This document shows positions 9,883 through 19,739 of a stretch of 41,292 nucleotides of DNA, piece after piece; positions within the stretch are counted from its first letter, which is position 1; every line of letters begins with the position of its first letter. The notes beneath the pieces were generated by a model. That model was not told the DNA's origin and searched no databases. It saw only the letters and a list, made by a program, of their open reading frames with translations. Source of the stretch: Companilactobacillus insicii. GTDB lineage: Bacteria > Bacillota > Bacilli > Lactobacillales > Lactobacillaceae. The translations under genes and the position numbers were made by a program. Location: assembly GCF_003946015.1 (NCBI RefSeq), contig NZ_RHNU01000023.1, forward strand, positions 1-41,292, in the 5' to 3' direction.

Positions 9883-12663
9883 TTAGCCCTCAAAACCTTC
9901 TTCAATTGTTTGAGGATATTCCTCAGTAACAATCTTAGCACATCTTGCACAGAATGTTGGGAAGTTTGAGTCATCTCCAACATCTGTCTTGATCATACGA
10001 CATCTTTGACATACCTCACCATCAGCCTTTTCAACTAATACACTAGTATCTTCATACTTATCCGCATTAGCTGGAGCAGCGTCAGTACTGATTTCAAATT
10101 GAGAAACAATTAATAGTTGACCAAAGTTACTATCAATCTTAGCAAAAGTCTCTTGCAATTCTTTACTTGGATAAACTGTAACTTTAGCTTCGAGTGATTT
10201 ACCGATCAACTTATCTGCACGTGCAACTTCTAGTGATTTAAGTACATCGTCACGGAAGTTCATGAATACTGACCAGTCTTTTTCGATTTCATCTGAGTCA
10301 GGAATTTCTTCAACTTCTGGCATTTCAGCTAATTGAACGTATTCCTCAGGCTCTTTCAAGTATTCCCAAACTTGTTCCATTGTATGTGGCAAGATTGGTG
10401 TCATCAATTTAGCAATCTTAACAACTGCGTCATAGATAACTGTTTGCATTGAGCGACGTGAATGTGAATTCTCAGGATCAATATAAACAACGTCCTTGGC
10501 AAAATCCAAATAGAATGTTGAAAGTTCGTTAGTAATGAAGCGAACAACATTCTTAGTTACATCTGCAAAATCATATTCATCATACTCTGCATGCAAATCT
10601 TTAACTAAATCATTTAACTTAACAGCAATATACTTATCTTCTGGGCGAAGATCTTCATATGCCACACGATTAGTCTTAGGATCATAATCAGTTGTATTAG
10701 CAATCATAAATCTAAGTGTATTACGGATTTTACGGTATGTTTCTGAAACTTGCTTAAATGAATCTACTGAAACTTGGACATCTGAACTTGAATCTACTGA
10801 AGCAACCCATAGACGAATAATTTCAGCACCAAATTGTCTTTCAATATCAGATGGAGCAATAACATTACCCAATGATTTACTCATCTTAACGCCATTTTTA
10901 TCCAGCGTGAAACCTTGAGAAAGAATTGCCTTATAAGGTGCAACACCAAAAGCAGCAACAGATGTAATCAATAATGAATTAAACCAACCACGATATTGGT
11001 CAGATCCTTCAAGAACTAGATTTGCTGGGAAAGTTAGGTTATCGCGCAATTTAGCAACACCAGCATGTGCTGTTCCTGAGTCAAACCAAACATCCATAAT
11101 GTCTGTTTCTTTAGTAAATTTACCGTTAGGACTTGCTGGATTTGTGTATCCTTCTGGAAGAAGATCCTTTGCTTCACGTTCAAACCAGACGTTTGAACCA
11201 TACTTACCAAACAAATCAGCAACATGATCAATAATTTCTTTTGTCATGATAGGTTCGCCATTTTCAGCATAGAAAATTGGAAGTGGTACACCCCAGGCAC
11301 GTTGTCTTGAGATTACCCAATCACCACGATCACGAATCATATTGTATAGACGTGTCTTACCCCAGTCAGGGATAAAACTTACTTTTTCAAGTTCTGACAA
11401 CAATTGAGTTCTAAACTTATCGATTGAAGCAAACCATTGTGGTGTAGCACGGAAAATAACGGGCTTCTTTGTACGCCAATCATGTGGATAACTGTGAGTG
11501 AAGAAGTCCAACTTCAATAGTGAGCCGTTCTCTGTCATTCTCTCAGTAATCATCTTGTTGGCATCATCGTAGTAAACACCTTTATATTCAGGCACTTCAT
11601 CAGTAAAACATCCGTGCTCATCAATAGGTGAGAAAATCGGTAACTTATATTTCATACCGACAACAAAGTCATCTGCACCAAAACCAGGTGCTGTATGAAC
11701 CAAACCTGTACCATCATCTAATGTAACGTGGTTACCAAGAATCAATAGTGATTCACGATCATACAATGGATGTGTTGCTGTTAAACCTTCAAGTTCTGAA
11801 CCTTTGAAAGTCTTAAGAATTTCAACATTTTCCCAACCAAGTTTTTCTTCCAAGAAACTAATACGTTCTTCAGCAACAACATACTTGTTACCGTCAGCAT
11901 TAATTAATGCATAGTTGAACTTAGGATTAACACAAATAGCTTCATTTGATGGTATTGTCCATGGAGTGGTTGTCCAAATAATAAATGAAGTATCATTATC
12001 TAATAAGTCTTTACCGTCACGAACCTTGAATGCAACAAAAATTGATGGTGATTTAATATCTTTATACTCAATTTCAGCTTCAGCAAGTGTAGATTCTGAT
12101 GATGGTGACCAGTAAACGGGTTTCTTTCCGCGATAGATATAGCCCTTATCAACCATTTCGCCAAATACTTTAACTTCTTCTTTTTCGAACTCTGGTTGAT
12201 ATGTAATGTATGGGTGATCCCAATCAGCTGAAACACCTAGACGTTTAAATCCAGCCATTTGCTTTTTAATTTCACCTTCCGCAAAGTCTAAGCACATCTT
12301 ACGATATTCAGACATACCGATTTCCTTACGTTTTACACCTTTTTTGGCCAATTGTTGTTCAATTGGAAGACCATGAGTATCCCAACCAGGAACATATGGT
12401 GAACGAAAACCATTCATAGAATGATAACGTACAATAATATCCTTTGAGATCTTGTTCAAAGCGTGTCCCATATGAATATCACCATTAGCAAATGGTGGTC
12501 CATCTAATAATTCAAAAGTTGGTTTACCTTCATTTAATTTTTGACGCTTTTCATAAATTTTGTTTTCTTCCCAAGCCTTTTGCCATTCTGCTTCTTTATT
12601 CGGCAGATTTCCACGCATCGGGAATTTTGTTTTTCCTAAATTAAGTGTATCTTTGACTTTCAT
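9883..12663 (-). CDS. ileS: Isoleucyl-tRNA synthetase
   Basis: Class I synthetase that charges tRNA-Ile and edits valine. The 926-residue protein is full length. It has the HIGH motif as HMGH at residues 64-67, [11 protein letters not shown] of the editing domain, the KMSKS motif near 593-597 (VKMSKSLGN), an anticodon-binding domain, and a C-terminal zinc finger with CQRC and CARC pairs near 895-915. The ATG is preceded by GGGGTGAAGGA. Expression should be controlled by the T-box leader at 12684-12848. The divIVA gene and the dcw cluster lie directly upstream, a standard arrangement in lactobacilli. Confidence 0.98.
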   Translation of the reverse strand: MKVKDTLNLGKTKFPMRGNLPNKEAEWQKAWEENKIYEKRQKLNEGKPTFELLDGPPFANGDIHMGHALNKISKDIIVRYHSMNGFRSPYVPGWDTHGLPIEQQLAKKGVKRKEIGMSEYRKMCLDFAEGEIKKQMAGFKRLGVSADWDHPYITYQPEFEKEEVKVFGEMVDKGYIYRGKKPVYWSPSSESTLAEAEIEYKDIKSPSIFVAFKVRDGKDLLDNDTSFIIWTTTPWTIPSNEAICVNPKFNYALINADGNKYVVAEERISFLEEKLGWENVEILKTFKGSELEGLTATHPLYDRESLLILGNHVTLDDGTGLVHTAPGFGADDFVVGMKYKLPIFSPIDEHGCFTDEVPEYKGVYYDDANKMITERMTENGSLLKLDFFTHSYPHDWRTKKPVIFRATPQWFASIDKFRTQLLSELEKVSFIPDWGKTRLYNMIRDRGDWVISRQRAWGVPLPIFYAENGEPIMTKEIIDHVADLFGKYGSNVWFEREAKDLLPEGYTNPASPNGKFTKETDIMDVWFDSGTAHAGVAKLRDNLTFPANLVLEGSDQYRGWFNSLLITSVAAFGVAPYKAILSQGFTLDKNGVKMSKSLGNVIAPSDIERQFGAEIIRLWVASVDSSSDVQVSVDSFKQVSETYRKIRNTLRFMIANTTDYDPKTNRVAYEDLRPEDKYIAVKLNDLVKDLHAEYDEYDFADVTKNVVRFITNELSTFYLDFAKDVVYIDPENSHSRRSMQTVIYDAVVKIAKLMTPILPHTMEQVWEYLKEPEEYVQLAEMPEVEEIPDSDEIEKDWSVFMNFRDDVLKSLEVARADKLIGKSLEAKVTVYPSKELQETFAKIDSNFGQLLIVSQFEISTDAAPANADKYEDTSVLVEKADGEVCQRCRMIKTDVGDDSNFPTFCARCAKIVTEEYPQTIEEGFEG

Positions 12664-12683
12664 TCCTTCACCCCATTTAAAAT

Positions 12684-12848
12684 TAAAAAGAACCCATCCA
12701 ATTCTAGGACGAGTTCTTCGTTATACCACCTATTGGTAATTAATTATGCGATTGTTTAAGAGTTGATATACTAAATAAATTATTTTACTAACCTCACACC
12801 ATACGTTAGCTCGCTGAAAAAATGTTTTATAAAGCACTTGTTCTCTTA
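12684..12848 (-). promoter_or_regulatory. T-box leader of ileS (isoleucine, ATC specifier)
   Basis: Read on the minus strand, the base of stem I is TTAAGAG (from 12848) pairing with CTCTTAA. The distal part shows the AGCGAGC and GGTGTGAGG elements usual for T-box stem I. The specifier codon ATC is at 12765-12767, just before the closing stem. The T-box itself reads ATAGGTGGTATAACG (about 12720-12734). The terminator arms are 12688-12699 and 12707-12718, followed by TTTTT. Uncharged tRNA-Ile should stabilise the antiterminator. The leader begins in the divIVA stop codon and fills the whole gap. I see no convincing promoter between the two genes. Confidence 0.9.
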
Positions 12849-13685
12849 ATTATTAGATCCCTTTTCATCAGTACCAGAATCATCAGGCTCATCATCGGCA
12901 AAATTAAAAGTTGGAGCATTTTGCTCATGATTAACTGTATAAGGATCTTCTGGTTCCTCATCGGGAATATTGTTATTATAGTTCATTTGTTCTTCATTGG
13001 GAATGGTATCTGACGAATTTTCATAATCAGTTTGTACATTTTCATAGTTGTCACCTTGTGAATCAACATTATTTTGATTAAAATTATTCGATTCTGAATT
13101 ATCATTCTGACCCTGAGCAACATTTTGATTTGCATTTTGATTATAATCATCCTGCATACCAACACGTTGCTTCAAATCATTAGTTGATGTTTCCTGAGAT
13201 AACTTTTCCCATTCTGGACTTTTAATCATATTTAATTGTTGACGCAAAATTTCTTCCAACCCACGTCTATAATCAGCAGACTTTTTCTTTAAATCATCCG
13301 TCTCAATTGTAACTTGTCTTGCTTTACTAGAAGCATCCTCAAGTATTTGATTAGATTTAGCAGTAGATTGATCCAATAAGTCTCGAGCTTTTTTTTGCGA
13401 TTCCTCTACTATAATCTGTGCTTCTTGTTCAGCGTTGGTTTTTACCTTATCCGCAGCATCTTGAGCAACTATAATTGATTGGTTCAAGGCATCTCGCATA
13501 TCTGTAAAATACTTTAACTGTTCTTTAGTATCTTTCAATTCTTTTTGAATCTGTTCGTTCTTTTGCAGGGCAAGATCATAATCCTGAGCAACCTGTTTCA
13601 GAAATTTATCTACTTGATCGCGGTTGTAACCACGGAATTTATGTTCGAATTCCTTATCATGTATTTCTATTGGTGACAATACCAT
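12846..13685 (-). CDS. divIVA: Cell-division protein DivIVA
   Basis: DivIVA forms coiled-coil assemblies at strongly curved membranes of poles and septa and recruits other proteins, including the Min system in some rods. The 279-residue protein has the membrane-binding N-terminus LSPIEIHDKEFEHKFRGYNRDQVDKFL and a coiled coil over about residues 30-170. An unusually long tail of about 110 residues is rich in Asn, Gln, Asp and Glu and is probably disordered. The ATG at 13685 is chosen because AGGGGTGGAG precedes it; a GTG three codons upstream overlaps this site. It follows ylmH closely, and its stop codon is part of the ileS T-box stem. Confidence 0.96.
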   Translation of the reverse strand: MVLSPIEIHDKEFEHKFRGYNRDQVDKFLKQVAQDYDLALQKNEQIQKELKDTKEQLKYFTDMRDALNQSIIVAQDAADKVKTNAEQEAQIIVEESQKKARDLLDQSTAKSNQILEDASSKARQVTIETDDLKKKSADYRRGLEEILRQQLNMIKSPEWEKLSQETSTNDLKQRVGMQDDYNQNANQNVAQGQNDNSESNNFNQNNVDSQGDNYENVQTDYENSSDTIPNEEQMNYNNNIPDEEPEDPYTVNHEQNAPTFNFADDEPDDSGTDEKGSNN

Positions 13686-13700
13686 AATCTCCACCCCTAT

Positions 13701-14498
13701 TTATTTATTAATGATATTAACAAACAATATATATTTATTGCCCTTAGACTTACCCATAATATCATTAATTCTTACTCGACCATAACCACGTACACTCAAA
13801 GTGTCATTAATCGTAATAAAAGAACTTGCGTTTTTATTTGGCACCCAATTAATCTGGACTTTACCATGTTCAACTAACGTTTTTGCAGTTTGTCTTGACA
13901 GATCGTACGCTGTCGCAACAACCGTATCCAAGCGCAATGAGTGTACATTTATTACTTCATCGTGTGAATCGTCCTTTGGTAACAAAAGCTCGTCAAAATT
14001 TTTTTGTGACAAATGAACTTTGTATGGTCCTATCTTTTGGACCTGGTCAGATACAAAATTCTTCATCTGATCAAACACAAAGAATTGCCAATTTTCACCA
14101 TCAGTAATTATATCTCCAAAGTGATCTCGTTCAACTCCTGATCCAGTTAAAGCACCTAAGATTTGTCCGTGATGTAGATTAGCAAACTTTTCTGGATACC
14201 TAATCTCAAACATTGAAATCTTAAAGTCAGATTCTTTAGGTACAAAATAGTCAGGAGCAATAATACCCCTGACTCTCTCTGCACCCTCAAACCCGCCAAA
14301 ATAATGAACATAAAGATCATCATACTTGTTGACGAGATTATTTAGAATCAGCTGTTCTCTTAAATTAAGAAAATCAGTTAATTGTGGGATATACATAGTT
14401 TGTGTTCTAAGTAGCAGATCGCTCATTTTATCAATGAAGGGCTTTTCTTCTGGACGAAAATATCCACTTTTTAAGCTTACATTTTCTTTTTCAGTCAT
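13701..14498 (-). CDS. ylmH: YlmH family S4-domain RNA-binding protein
   Basis: A 265-residue protein with the YlmH layout: an N-terminal region with FLNLREQLILNNLV and GGFEGAERVRGIIAPDY, and a C-terminal S4 RNA-binding domain near 185-245 (LRLDTVVATAYDLSRQTAKTLVEHGKVQINW). In related bacteria YlmH binds ribosomes and is linked to rescue of stalled nascent chains; its earlier link to division comes from its place in the dcw cluster. Its ATG shares one base with the yggT stop (TAATG), which suggests translational coupling. The gene lies between yggT and divIVA, as in other Firmicutes. Confidence 0.92.
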   Translation of the reverse strand: MTEKENVSLKSGYFRPEEKPFIDKMSDLLLRTQTMYIPQLTDFLNLREQLILNNLVNKYDDLYVHYFGGFEGAERVRGIIAPDYFVPKESDFKISMFEIRYPEKFANLHHGQILGALTGSGVERDHFGDIITDGENWQFFVFDQMKNFVSDQVQKIGPYKVHLSQKNFDELLLPKDDSHDEVINVHSLRLDTVVATAYDLSRQTAKTLVEHGKVQINWVPNKNASSFITINDTLSVRGYGRVRINDIMGKSKGNKYILFVNIINK

Positions 14499-14764
14499 TA
14501 GATTATATAAAAAATCACTTTCTGTACTAATTCTAGAATAATCAAAGCAATCAGTGGGGAAAAATCAATCATTCCAAATCTTGTTGGAATAATCTTCGAA
14601 ATTGCTCTGAAAAATGGTTCAACCAGACTAGCAATAAAGCGGCCAAATACGGAATTATATAGTGCCGGTATAAATGTCAAAATACAATAAACAAACACAA
14701 TCAATTCATATATTTGGAACGCCCCACCAATTATTACTGGTAAACCGTAAGAAATACGATCCAT
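14498..14764 (-). CDS. ylmG: YggT family membrane protein
   Basis: An 88-residue integral membrane protein with two hydrophobic stretches (IYELIVFVYCILTFIPALY near 18-36; FSPLIALIILELVQKVIFYII at the end). Between them lies the family region with RFIASLVEPFFRAISKIIPTR. YggT/YlmG proteins are widespread next to sepF and are connected with membrane or division processes, but the molecular role is not settled. A good AGGGGA site precedes the ATG. The gene is placed between sepF (18 bases) and ylmH (one-base overlap). Confidence 0.92.
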   Translation of the reverse strand: MDRISYGLPVIIGGAFQIYELIVFVYCILTFIPALYNSVFGRFIASLVEPFFRAISKIIPTRFGMIDFSPLIALIILELVQKVIFYII

Positions 14765-14782
14765 AAGGTTCCCCTATCTATT

Positions 14783-15184
14783 TTATTCGTTTAGTTCTGG
14801 AATACTTCCATCAATTTCAAACTTAGGAGGAGTACATAAGAAAATTTTGTCTCCAACACGTTTGATTTCACCATTAAGAGCATAAATTGAACCAGTTAAG
14901 AAATCGACGATTCTCTTTGACTGCTCATCATTTATATTATTGAAATTAACAATTACAGCTTTGTTATTCAATAATTGCTTAGCAACTACTTTAGCATCTG
15001 AATATACTCTTGGTTGATAAATAGCTATTTTACTACTTGCAGTTCTAGGCTCGCTTGCAGCATTCATAGAAACTACCTTCTCATTACCAGAATAGTCAGC
15101 TGTTGGTTGTTCAACATTATCTTGTTCATCATAACTATCTTCGTCATTAATTCCAAAGAAATTACCTAACTTTTCAAAAGCCAT
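14783..15184 (-). CDS. sepF: Cell-division protein SepF
   Basis: SepF is a membrane-anchored protein that binds the C-terminal peptide of FtsZ and bundles its filaments, overlapping in function with FtsA. The 133-residue protein has an N-terminal amphipathic helix (MAFEKLGNFFGI), a variable acidic linker, and the globular core from about residue 50, including DAKVVAKQLLNNKAVIVNF and IYALNGEIKRVGDKIFLCTP. The ATG follows AAGGAGA. It is 25 bases after ftsZ and ahead of yggT. I see no ylmE (PLP-binding YggS-type) gene between ftsZ and sepF, unlike in Bacillus. Confidence 0.96.
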   Translation of the reverse strand: MAFEKLGNFFGINDEDSYDEQDNVEQPTADYSGNEKVVSMNAASEPRTASSKIAIYQPRVYSDAKVVAKQLLNNKAVIVNFNNINDEQSKRIVDFLTGSIYALNGEIKRVGDKIFLCTPPKFEIDGSIPELNE

Positions 15185-15209
15185 AATAGGTTCTCCTTCT
15201 TACTAAAAA

Positions 15210-16445
15210 TTACTTATTATTTCTACGCTTGAAAATTGGAGGAGTTGAATCATCGTCATTATCATTCAAATCAATTGTTTCAGGTTTCTTAAAGATTTCA
15301 AAATCACCCTTTTCGCCAGAAACATTGTTACTATTTGAACTTTCATCATGATTAATATCCCAATCAGCCAATGGGTCACTTGCTTGTTGCTTTGGAGCTT
15401 GTTTAGGAGCTTCACCTTGAACATTATTATCCAAAGTTGCCATGCGATTATTTAATTGAGGACGCTTTGGAACAGGTCTCTTCTTATCTTCACTTTCAAC
15501 ACCAGTGGCAATAACAGTAACTTTAACTTGATCACCTAGTGTTTCGTCGATTGAAGTACCAAAGATAATATTAACATCAGAAGTAGCTTGTTCAGATACA
15601 ATTTGTGCTGCATCTTGTGCTTCAAACAATGATAAGTCTGGACCACCTGTAATATTAAGCAATACTTGCTTAGCGCCATCGATAGAAACTTCCAGTAATG
15701 GTGAAGAAATGGCTTTGTTTGTCGCATCAGTGATTCTATTCTCACCATTAGCTGTACCAATACCCATAAGAGCGGATCCTTGATCAGACATAACTGTTTT
15801 AACATCAGCAAAATCCAGGTTAACAAAGCCAGGTGATGTGATTAAATCAGAAATACTTTGAACACCTTGACGTAGAACATCATCAGCAATACTGAAAGCT
15901 TCGCCCATAGGTGTCTTCTTATCAACGATTTCCAATAATTTGCTATTTGAAATGATAACTAATGTATCAACATCCTTCTTAAGCTCAGTGATACCATCAG
16001 CAGCAAAACGTGAACGTTTTGAACCTTCAAAAGCAAATGGACGTGTAACGACACCAACGGTCAACGCACCACTTTCCTTAGCAATACCAGCAACTATAGG
16101 AGCGGCACCAGTACCAGTTCCACCACCCATTCCAGCAGTGATAAAGATCATATCTGCACCATCAAGTGCTTCTTTAATCGCTTCTTCACTTTCTTGAGCT
16201 GCTTTTTGACCGATTTCTGGATTTGAACCTGCACCAAGACCTCTTGTCAGTTTAGGTCCCAATTGAATTTTTGTTTCGGCTTGAGAACTTTCTAGTGCCT
16301 GTACATCAGTATTGGCCGCAATAAATTGCACACCCTTGATGCCAGAATCAACCATTCGGTTAACGGCGTTGCCACCAGCGCCACCAACACCGATAACTTT
16401 AATAACTGCTCCCGTATTGTTATTTGAATCCAATGAATATTCCAT
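15210..16445 (-). CDS. ftsZ: Cell-division GTPase FtsZ
   Basis: The tubulin-like GTPase that forms the Z ring. The 411-residue protein has the signature GGGTGTG at residues 107-113, the early [13 protein letters not shown] nucleotide loop, and the T7 loop [11 protein letters not shown] near 208 that activates GTP hydrolysis. A long variable linker rich in Asn, Lys and Pro follows about residue 320, and the C-terminal peptide [11 protein letters not shown] binds FtsA, SepF and EzrA. The ATG is preceded by GGAGG, which lies in a short hairpin with CTCCT (16448-16460). It follows ftsA by 45 bases and precedes sepF. Confidence 0.98.
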   Translation of the reverse strand: MEYSLDSNNNTGAVIKVIGVGGAGGNAVNRMVDSGIKGVQFIAANTDVQALESSQAETKIQLGPKLTRGLGAGSNPEIGQKAAQESEEAIKEALDGADMIFITAGMGGGTGTGAAPIVAGIAKESGALTVGVVTRPFAFEGSKRSRFAADGITELKKDVDTLVIISNSKLLEIVDKKTPMGEAFSIADDVLRQGVQSISDLITSPGFVNLDFADVKTVMSDQGSALMGIGTANGENRITDATNKAISSPLLEVSIDGAKQVLLNITGGPDLSLFEAQDAAQIVSEQATSDVNIIFGTSIDETLGDQVKVTVIATGVESEDKKRPVPKRPQLNNRMATLDNNVQGEAPKQAPKQQASDPLADWDINHDESSNSNNVSGEKGDFEIFKKPETIDLNDNDDDSTPPIFKRRNNK

Positions 16446-16490
16446 TAAGGAGTTCCTCCTACTACTTTTACTTTTATTAATAATTAATGT

Positions 16491-17834
16491 TTAATCAAAA
16501 AACTTACTCCAGAAGTCCTTAACCTTGCTCATCTTTTTACCCTTTGCAGGTTTTGATTCTTGAACCTTTTTCTTTGGTTCAGGATCTGATTGAACTGGTT
16601 TTGATTCAGGTTCTTCTTCAGTCTGTTGCTGTAAAACTCGCTGAGGAGTTGAATTCTTCAAACTGATAGTAGCACCATTAACAACATTATCAGCTATAAC
16701 ACCAATATCATTCAACCTTGAAGCATAAGTAACTAATCCTAATCCAAGTGAATATGAAGGATAACGCATTCCCATTTGTGAAGGAACATAACTCTTAACT
16801 TTTACGTCAAAAATTTGTTTAGCAAGTTTTTCAACGTTCGGTGTAGCAGCTACACCACCAGTTAGAACAATACCTCCAGGAAGTGAGAGAGCACCCGCAT
16901 CTTCAAGTGGGTCTTTTAATCTTGTGAAAATTTGTTCCAGTCTAGCTTCGATTATTTCAGCTAAATACTCTTCTGAAATTGCTTCTGGTTCATTTTTACC
17001 GACAACATCTACACTAATTGTTTCATCAGTGGAAGCATCATCAGCATCAGCATTTCCATAGTAAAGCTTCAATTGACTAGCATTTTCAATCGTAGTATTT
17101 AATACGACCGAAATATCATGAGTAACATAGTCTCCACCTTCAAAATCAACTGTTGAAAGTTTGAGATTATGATCGTGAACAACTGAAGCCGTTGTCTGAC
17201 CAGCACCCATATCAATAATTACTGCTCCAAAATCACTTTCACCATCATCCAAAACAACTTGGCTTAAAGCCATAGGTGATATAACTTTGTGAGTAATATT
17301 TAGGCCAGCTTGTTGGATAGCTTTTTTTGTATTATGAACGATCGTTTTGGGAGCGGTATAGATAAGTCCCTTCATCTCAAGACGAACACCTATCATACCC
17401 CTAGGATCTCGAATATTATTGAAACCATCCACTGAAAACTGTTTTGGTATCAAAGAAACAACTTCACGTTCACTAGGTAAGTTCTGAACCATGGCTGCGG
17501 CCATGACTTGTCTTACATCATTTTCATTTATTTCCTTTGACTCAGTACCAACTGCAATCATCCCTTGGCACTTTTCAATTTGTAACATATTAGCGGATAT
17601 TGCCACTACAACGTCACGTATCGTTATATTTGCCTGAGTTTCAGCTTTTTTTACGGCCTTCTTAATGGCACCTGCAGCTTTGTCTATATCGACTATAACG
17701 CCACGGTTGACTCCTTCAGATCTCTCGCTTCCTACGCCGACGACACTAACTTTGTCCCCTGACGATTCAGCAACCACTACTTTGATTGAATTGGTACCTA
17801 TATCTAGACCTACAAAAAATTCAGAATTGTCCAT
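16491..17834 (-). CDS. ftsA: Cell-division protein FtsA
   Basis: An actin-like ATPase that anchors FtsZ filaments to the membrane and recruits later division proteins. The 447-residue protein shows the phosphate loops FVGLDIGTNSIKVVVAE near residue 7 and IIDMGAGQTTASVV near 205, and the adenosine motif LTGGVAATPNVEKLA near 325. After a Gln/Glu/Pro-rich linker the C-terminus KVKDFWSKFFD is the amphipathic membrane helix. The ATG lies about 12 bases after GGGAGG, a rather long spacing. Upstream is a 77-base gap after divIB, and ftsZ follows, as usual. Confidence 0.97.
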   Translation of the reverse strand: MDNSEFFVGLDIGTNSIKVVVAESSGDKVSVVGVGSERSEGVNRGVIVDIDKAAGAIKKAVKKAETQANITIRDVVVAISANMLQIEKCQGMIAVGTESKEINENDVRQVMAAAMVQNLPSEREVVSLIPKQFSVDGFNNIRDPRGMIGVRLEMKGLIYTAPKTIVHNTKKAIQQAGLNITHKVISPMALSQVVLDDGESDFGAVIIDMGAGQTTASVVHDHNLKLSTVDFEGGDYVTHDISVVLNTTIENASQLKLYYGNADADDASTDETISVDVVGKNEPEAISEEYLAEIIEARLEQIFTRLKDPLEDAGALSLPGGIVLTGGVAATPNVEKLAKQIFDVKVKSYVPSQMGMRYPSYSLGLGLVTYASRLNDIGVIADNVVNGATISLKNSTPQRVLQQQTEEEPESKPVQSDPEPKKKVQESKPAKGKKMSKVKDFWSKFFD

Positions 17835-17911
17835 TAATCGTGGCAGCCTCCCTTACCTAGAAAAAAATCTATTCATTAGAAAATTTTAACACAAATTTGA
17901 GTATATTAAAC

Positions 17912-18613
17912 CTATTTCTTATCATTAAACGGATAAGAATATGCACCTACTTCGAGATTTATGACACCTTTCTTTTTCATCTGTGAAGCAATGCCAGGAT
18001 AATACTCCATCTTTGCTTGAACTGTTCTGATATCCGCTACAACCTTATTACCATCGTTCATATCAATTTTTACTCGATATGGATTAAGTTTAGTTGGAGA
18101 ATTATAAAACTCTGAAACATTGGTTTTAACATTATCATTTAATTTTTTATATATATTTGATATTTTTTTTAATTCATTTTTATTATCAAAACCACTATAT
18201 ATCGGATAATTACCAATAGGTGCTTTCATCTTTTGATTTATAATGCGCCCATTGTTTATTATTCGATAATAATAGCCGTCTTTATAAATCAACCCTAGGG
18301 TTTGATACTCAGTAACTTCAATAGTTAAATCTCTAAAATTATTAGTTTTAAATGAAACATCCTTAATGGATGGCAATTTAGCTCTTGTTCGATCTGTTAT
18401 TGATTTCTTTTCAAAAAATACACTCATAAGTAATGTATTATCGTTAATCTTAGTTGCATCAATAACTTGTTGACCACCTAAATCATTAACACCTTTAACA
18501 GAAATATTTCTGACTTTACTTAAAGGTGAACCAAAATAGGCTATAAAGATAATTACTAAGGCAATGAAAAAAATCACTATATTTTTAATATTATTCTTTC
18601 TTTTCGATGCCAT
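17912..18613 (-). CDS. divIB: Cell-division protein DivIB/FtsQ
   Basis: A bitopic membrane protein that, with FtsL and DivIC, controls septal peptidoglycan synthesis. The 233-residue protein has a basic cytoplasmic start (MASKRKNNIKN), one membrane segment (IVIFFIALVIIFIAYFG, about 12-28), a POTRA domain beginning VRNISVKGVNDLGGQQVIDATKI, and a beta domain ending KGVINLEVGAYSYPF. It is a little shorter than the Bacillus protein, mainly at the C-terminus. It lies 16 bases after murG and is followed by a slightly larger gap before ftsA. Confidence 0.93.
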   Translation of the reverse strand: MASKRKNNIKNIVIFFIALVIIFIAYFGSPLSKVRNISVKGVNDLGGQQVIDATKINDNTLLMSVFFEKKSITDRTRAKLPSIKDVSFKTNNFRDLTIEVTEYQTLGLIYKDGYYYRIINNGRIINQKMKAPIGNYPIYSGFDNKNELKKISNIYKKLNDNVKTNVSEFYNSPTKLNPYRVKIDMNDGNKVVADIRTVQAKMEYYPGIASQMKKKGVINLEVGAYSYPFNDKK

Positions 18614-18629
18614 TGTAAAAACCTCAACA

Positions 18630-19739
18630 TTATTTATTTACTAAATTAGTCATGACTTTAATCAATCGATCAGATGCATCTGGTACTCCTGCCTTTTTAG
18701 AAGCTTCAGACATAGAACTTTGAATAGTTTTGTCATTCATAATCCGATTTATTTCATCAAATAATCCATCAGCAGTTAACTCTGATTCTGGTATAACTTT
18801 AGCTGCACCATTTTTAGCTACAGACATTGCATTCTTAGTTTGATGGTCATGTGTAACGTATGGACTAGGAATGAATATTGATGGAATGCCCAAAGCTGTT
18901 ATTTCCGCAATACTTGTTGCTCCACTACGACCAACAATAAGATTAATATCGGGTAAAACCTCGGGCATATTATCAATATATGGTAATACAGAGATATTTG
19001 CACTGTTTAAGTACTTTTTATCAATATTTTTAATTACATCATCGTAATGTACACGACCCGTTACAAATAATACTTGATAGTTTTCGTTAGAAAACTTTTC
19101 CATTGCACTTATTGCCGCATTATTGATTGGAGTTGCACCTCGTGAACCACCAAAAATCATGACAGTTGGAATATCAGGCGTTAAGTTTAATTCCTTTAGT
19201 CGATCATTTGGTTCAATACTAACAGCTTCCTGAGCACGTGGATTGCCTGTAAAAACAATTTTACGTTTCTCAGAAAATTGGTCTTGAGCTTCTTTAAAAG
19301 CAATCGCAATTTTATCAACAAAATGTCCCAAAAATTTATTAGTCACTCCAGCAATTGAATTCTGTTCGTGAATAATCGTAGGTATGTGCAACCTATGAGC
19401 TGCATATACCACAGCACTAGATACATACCCACCAGTACCAATAACGATATCAGGTTTAAAATCCTTAACAATCTTTTTAGATCTACCAACACTGGATAAG
19501 AACAATTGCATTACTTTTACATTTTCAAAAGTAAGCTTTCGTTTGAATCCTCTTATTTCAATTGTCTCAAATTTAATACCCGCTTGCTTAACTATTTTGC
19601 TTTCTAAGCCGTTTTCGGTACCAACGTACAAAACATCATCAATCATATCTCGTTCCTTTAGACGCTTAATTAACGCCATTGCGGGATAGATATGACCACC
19701 AGTGCCACCACCGGATACTATAACTCGTAGTTTGTCCAT
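18630..19739 (-). CDS. murG: UDP-GlcNAc transferase MurG
   Basis: MurG adds GlcNAc from UDP-GlcNAc to lipid I on the inner membrane face, giving lipid II. The 369-residue GT-B enzyme has the N-terminal glycine loop SGGGTGGHIYPAMAL near residues 9-23, EQNSIAGVTNKFL, the second glycine loop GGSRGATPINNA, and the donor-site motif GRSGATSIAEITALGIPSIFIP near 268. These are the expected family residues. The ATG overlaps the murD stop by one base (TAATG), so translation is probably coupled. It lies between murD and divIB in the standard dcw order. Confidence 0.97.
   Translation of the reverse strand: MDKLRVIVSGGGTGGHIYPAMALIKRLKERDMIDDVLYVGTENGLESKIVKQAGIKFETIEIRGFKRKLTFENVKVMQLFLSSVGRSKKIVKDFKPDIVIGTGGYVSSAVVYAAHRLHIPTIIHEQNSIAGVTNKFLGHFVDKIAIAFKEAQDQFSEKRKIVFTGNPRAQEAVSIEPNDRLKELNLTPDIPTVMIFGGSRGATPINNAAISAMEKFSNENYQVLFVTGRVHYDDVIKNIDKKYLNSANISVLPYIDNMPEVLPDINLIVGRSGATSIAEITALGIPSIFIPSPYVTHDHQTKNAMSVAKNGAAKVIPESELTADGLFDEINRIMNDKTIQSSMSEASKKAGVPDASDRLIKVMTNLVNK

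Noticed and set aside
12846-12880. Promoter in the divIVA 3' end for ileS (TAATAA with a TTCTGG box 18 bases upstream)
   Set aside because: The match to consensus is poor and the region is coding, so read-through from the dcw cluster is at least as likely.
12822-13013. Plus-strand reading frame over the ileS T-box and the divIVA end
   Set aside because: It has low-complexity Ile/Leu-rich content produced by the complement of the Asn-rich DivIVA tail, and no initiation signal.
15940-16197. Plus-strand reading frame opposite ftsZ, and similar frames opposite other genes
   Set aside because: These lack ribosome binding sites, have odd composition and lie fully inside well-supported minus-strand genes.
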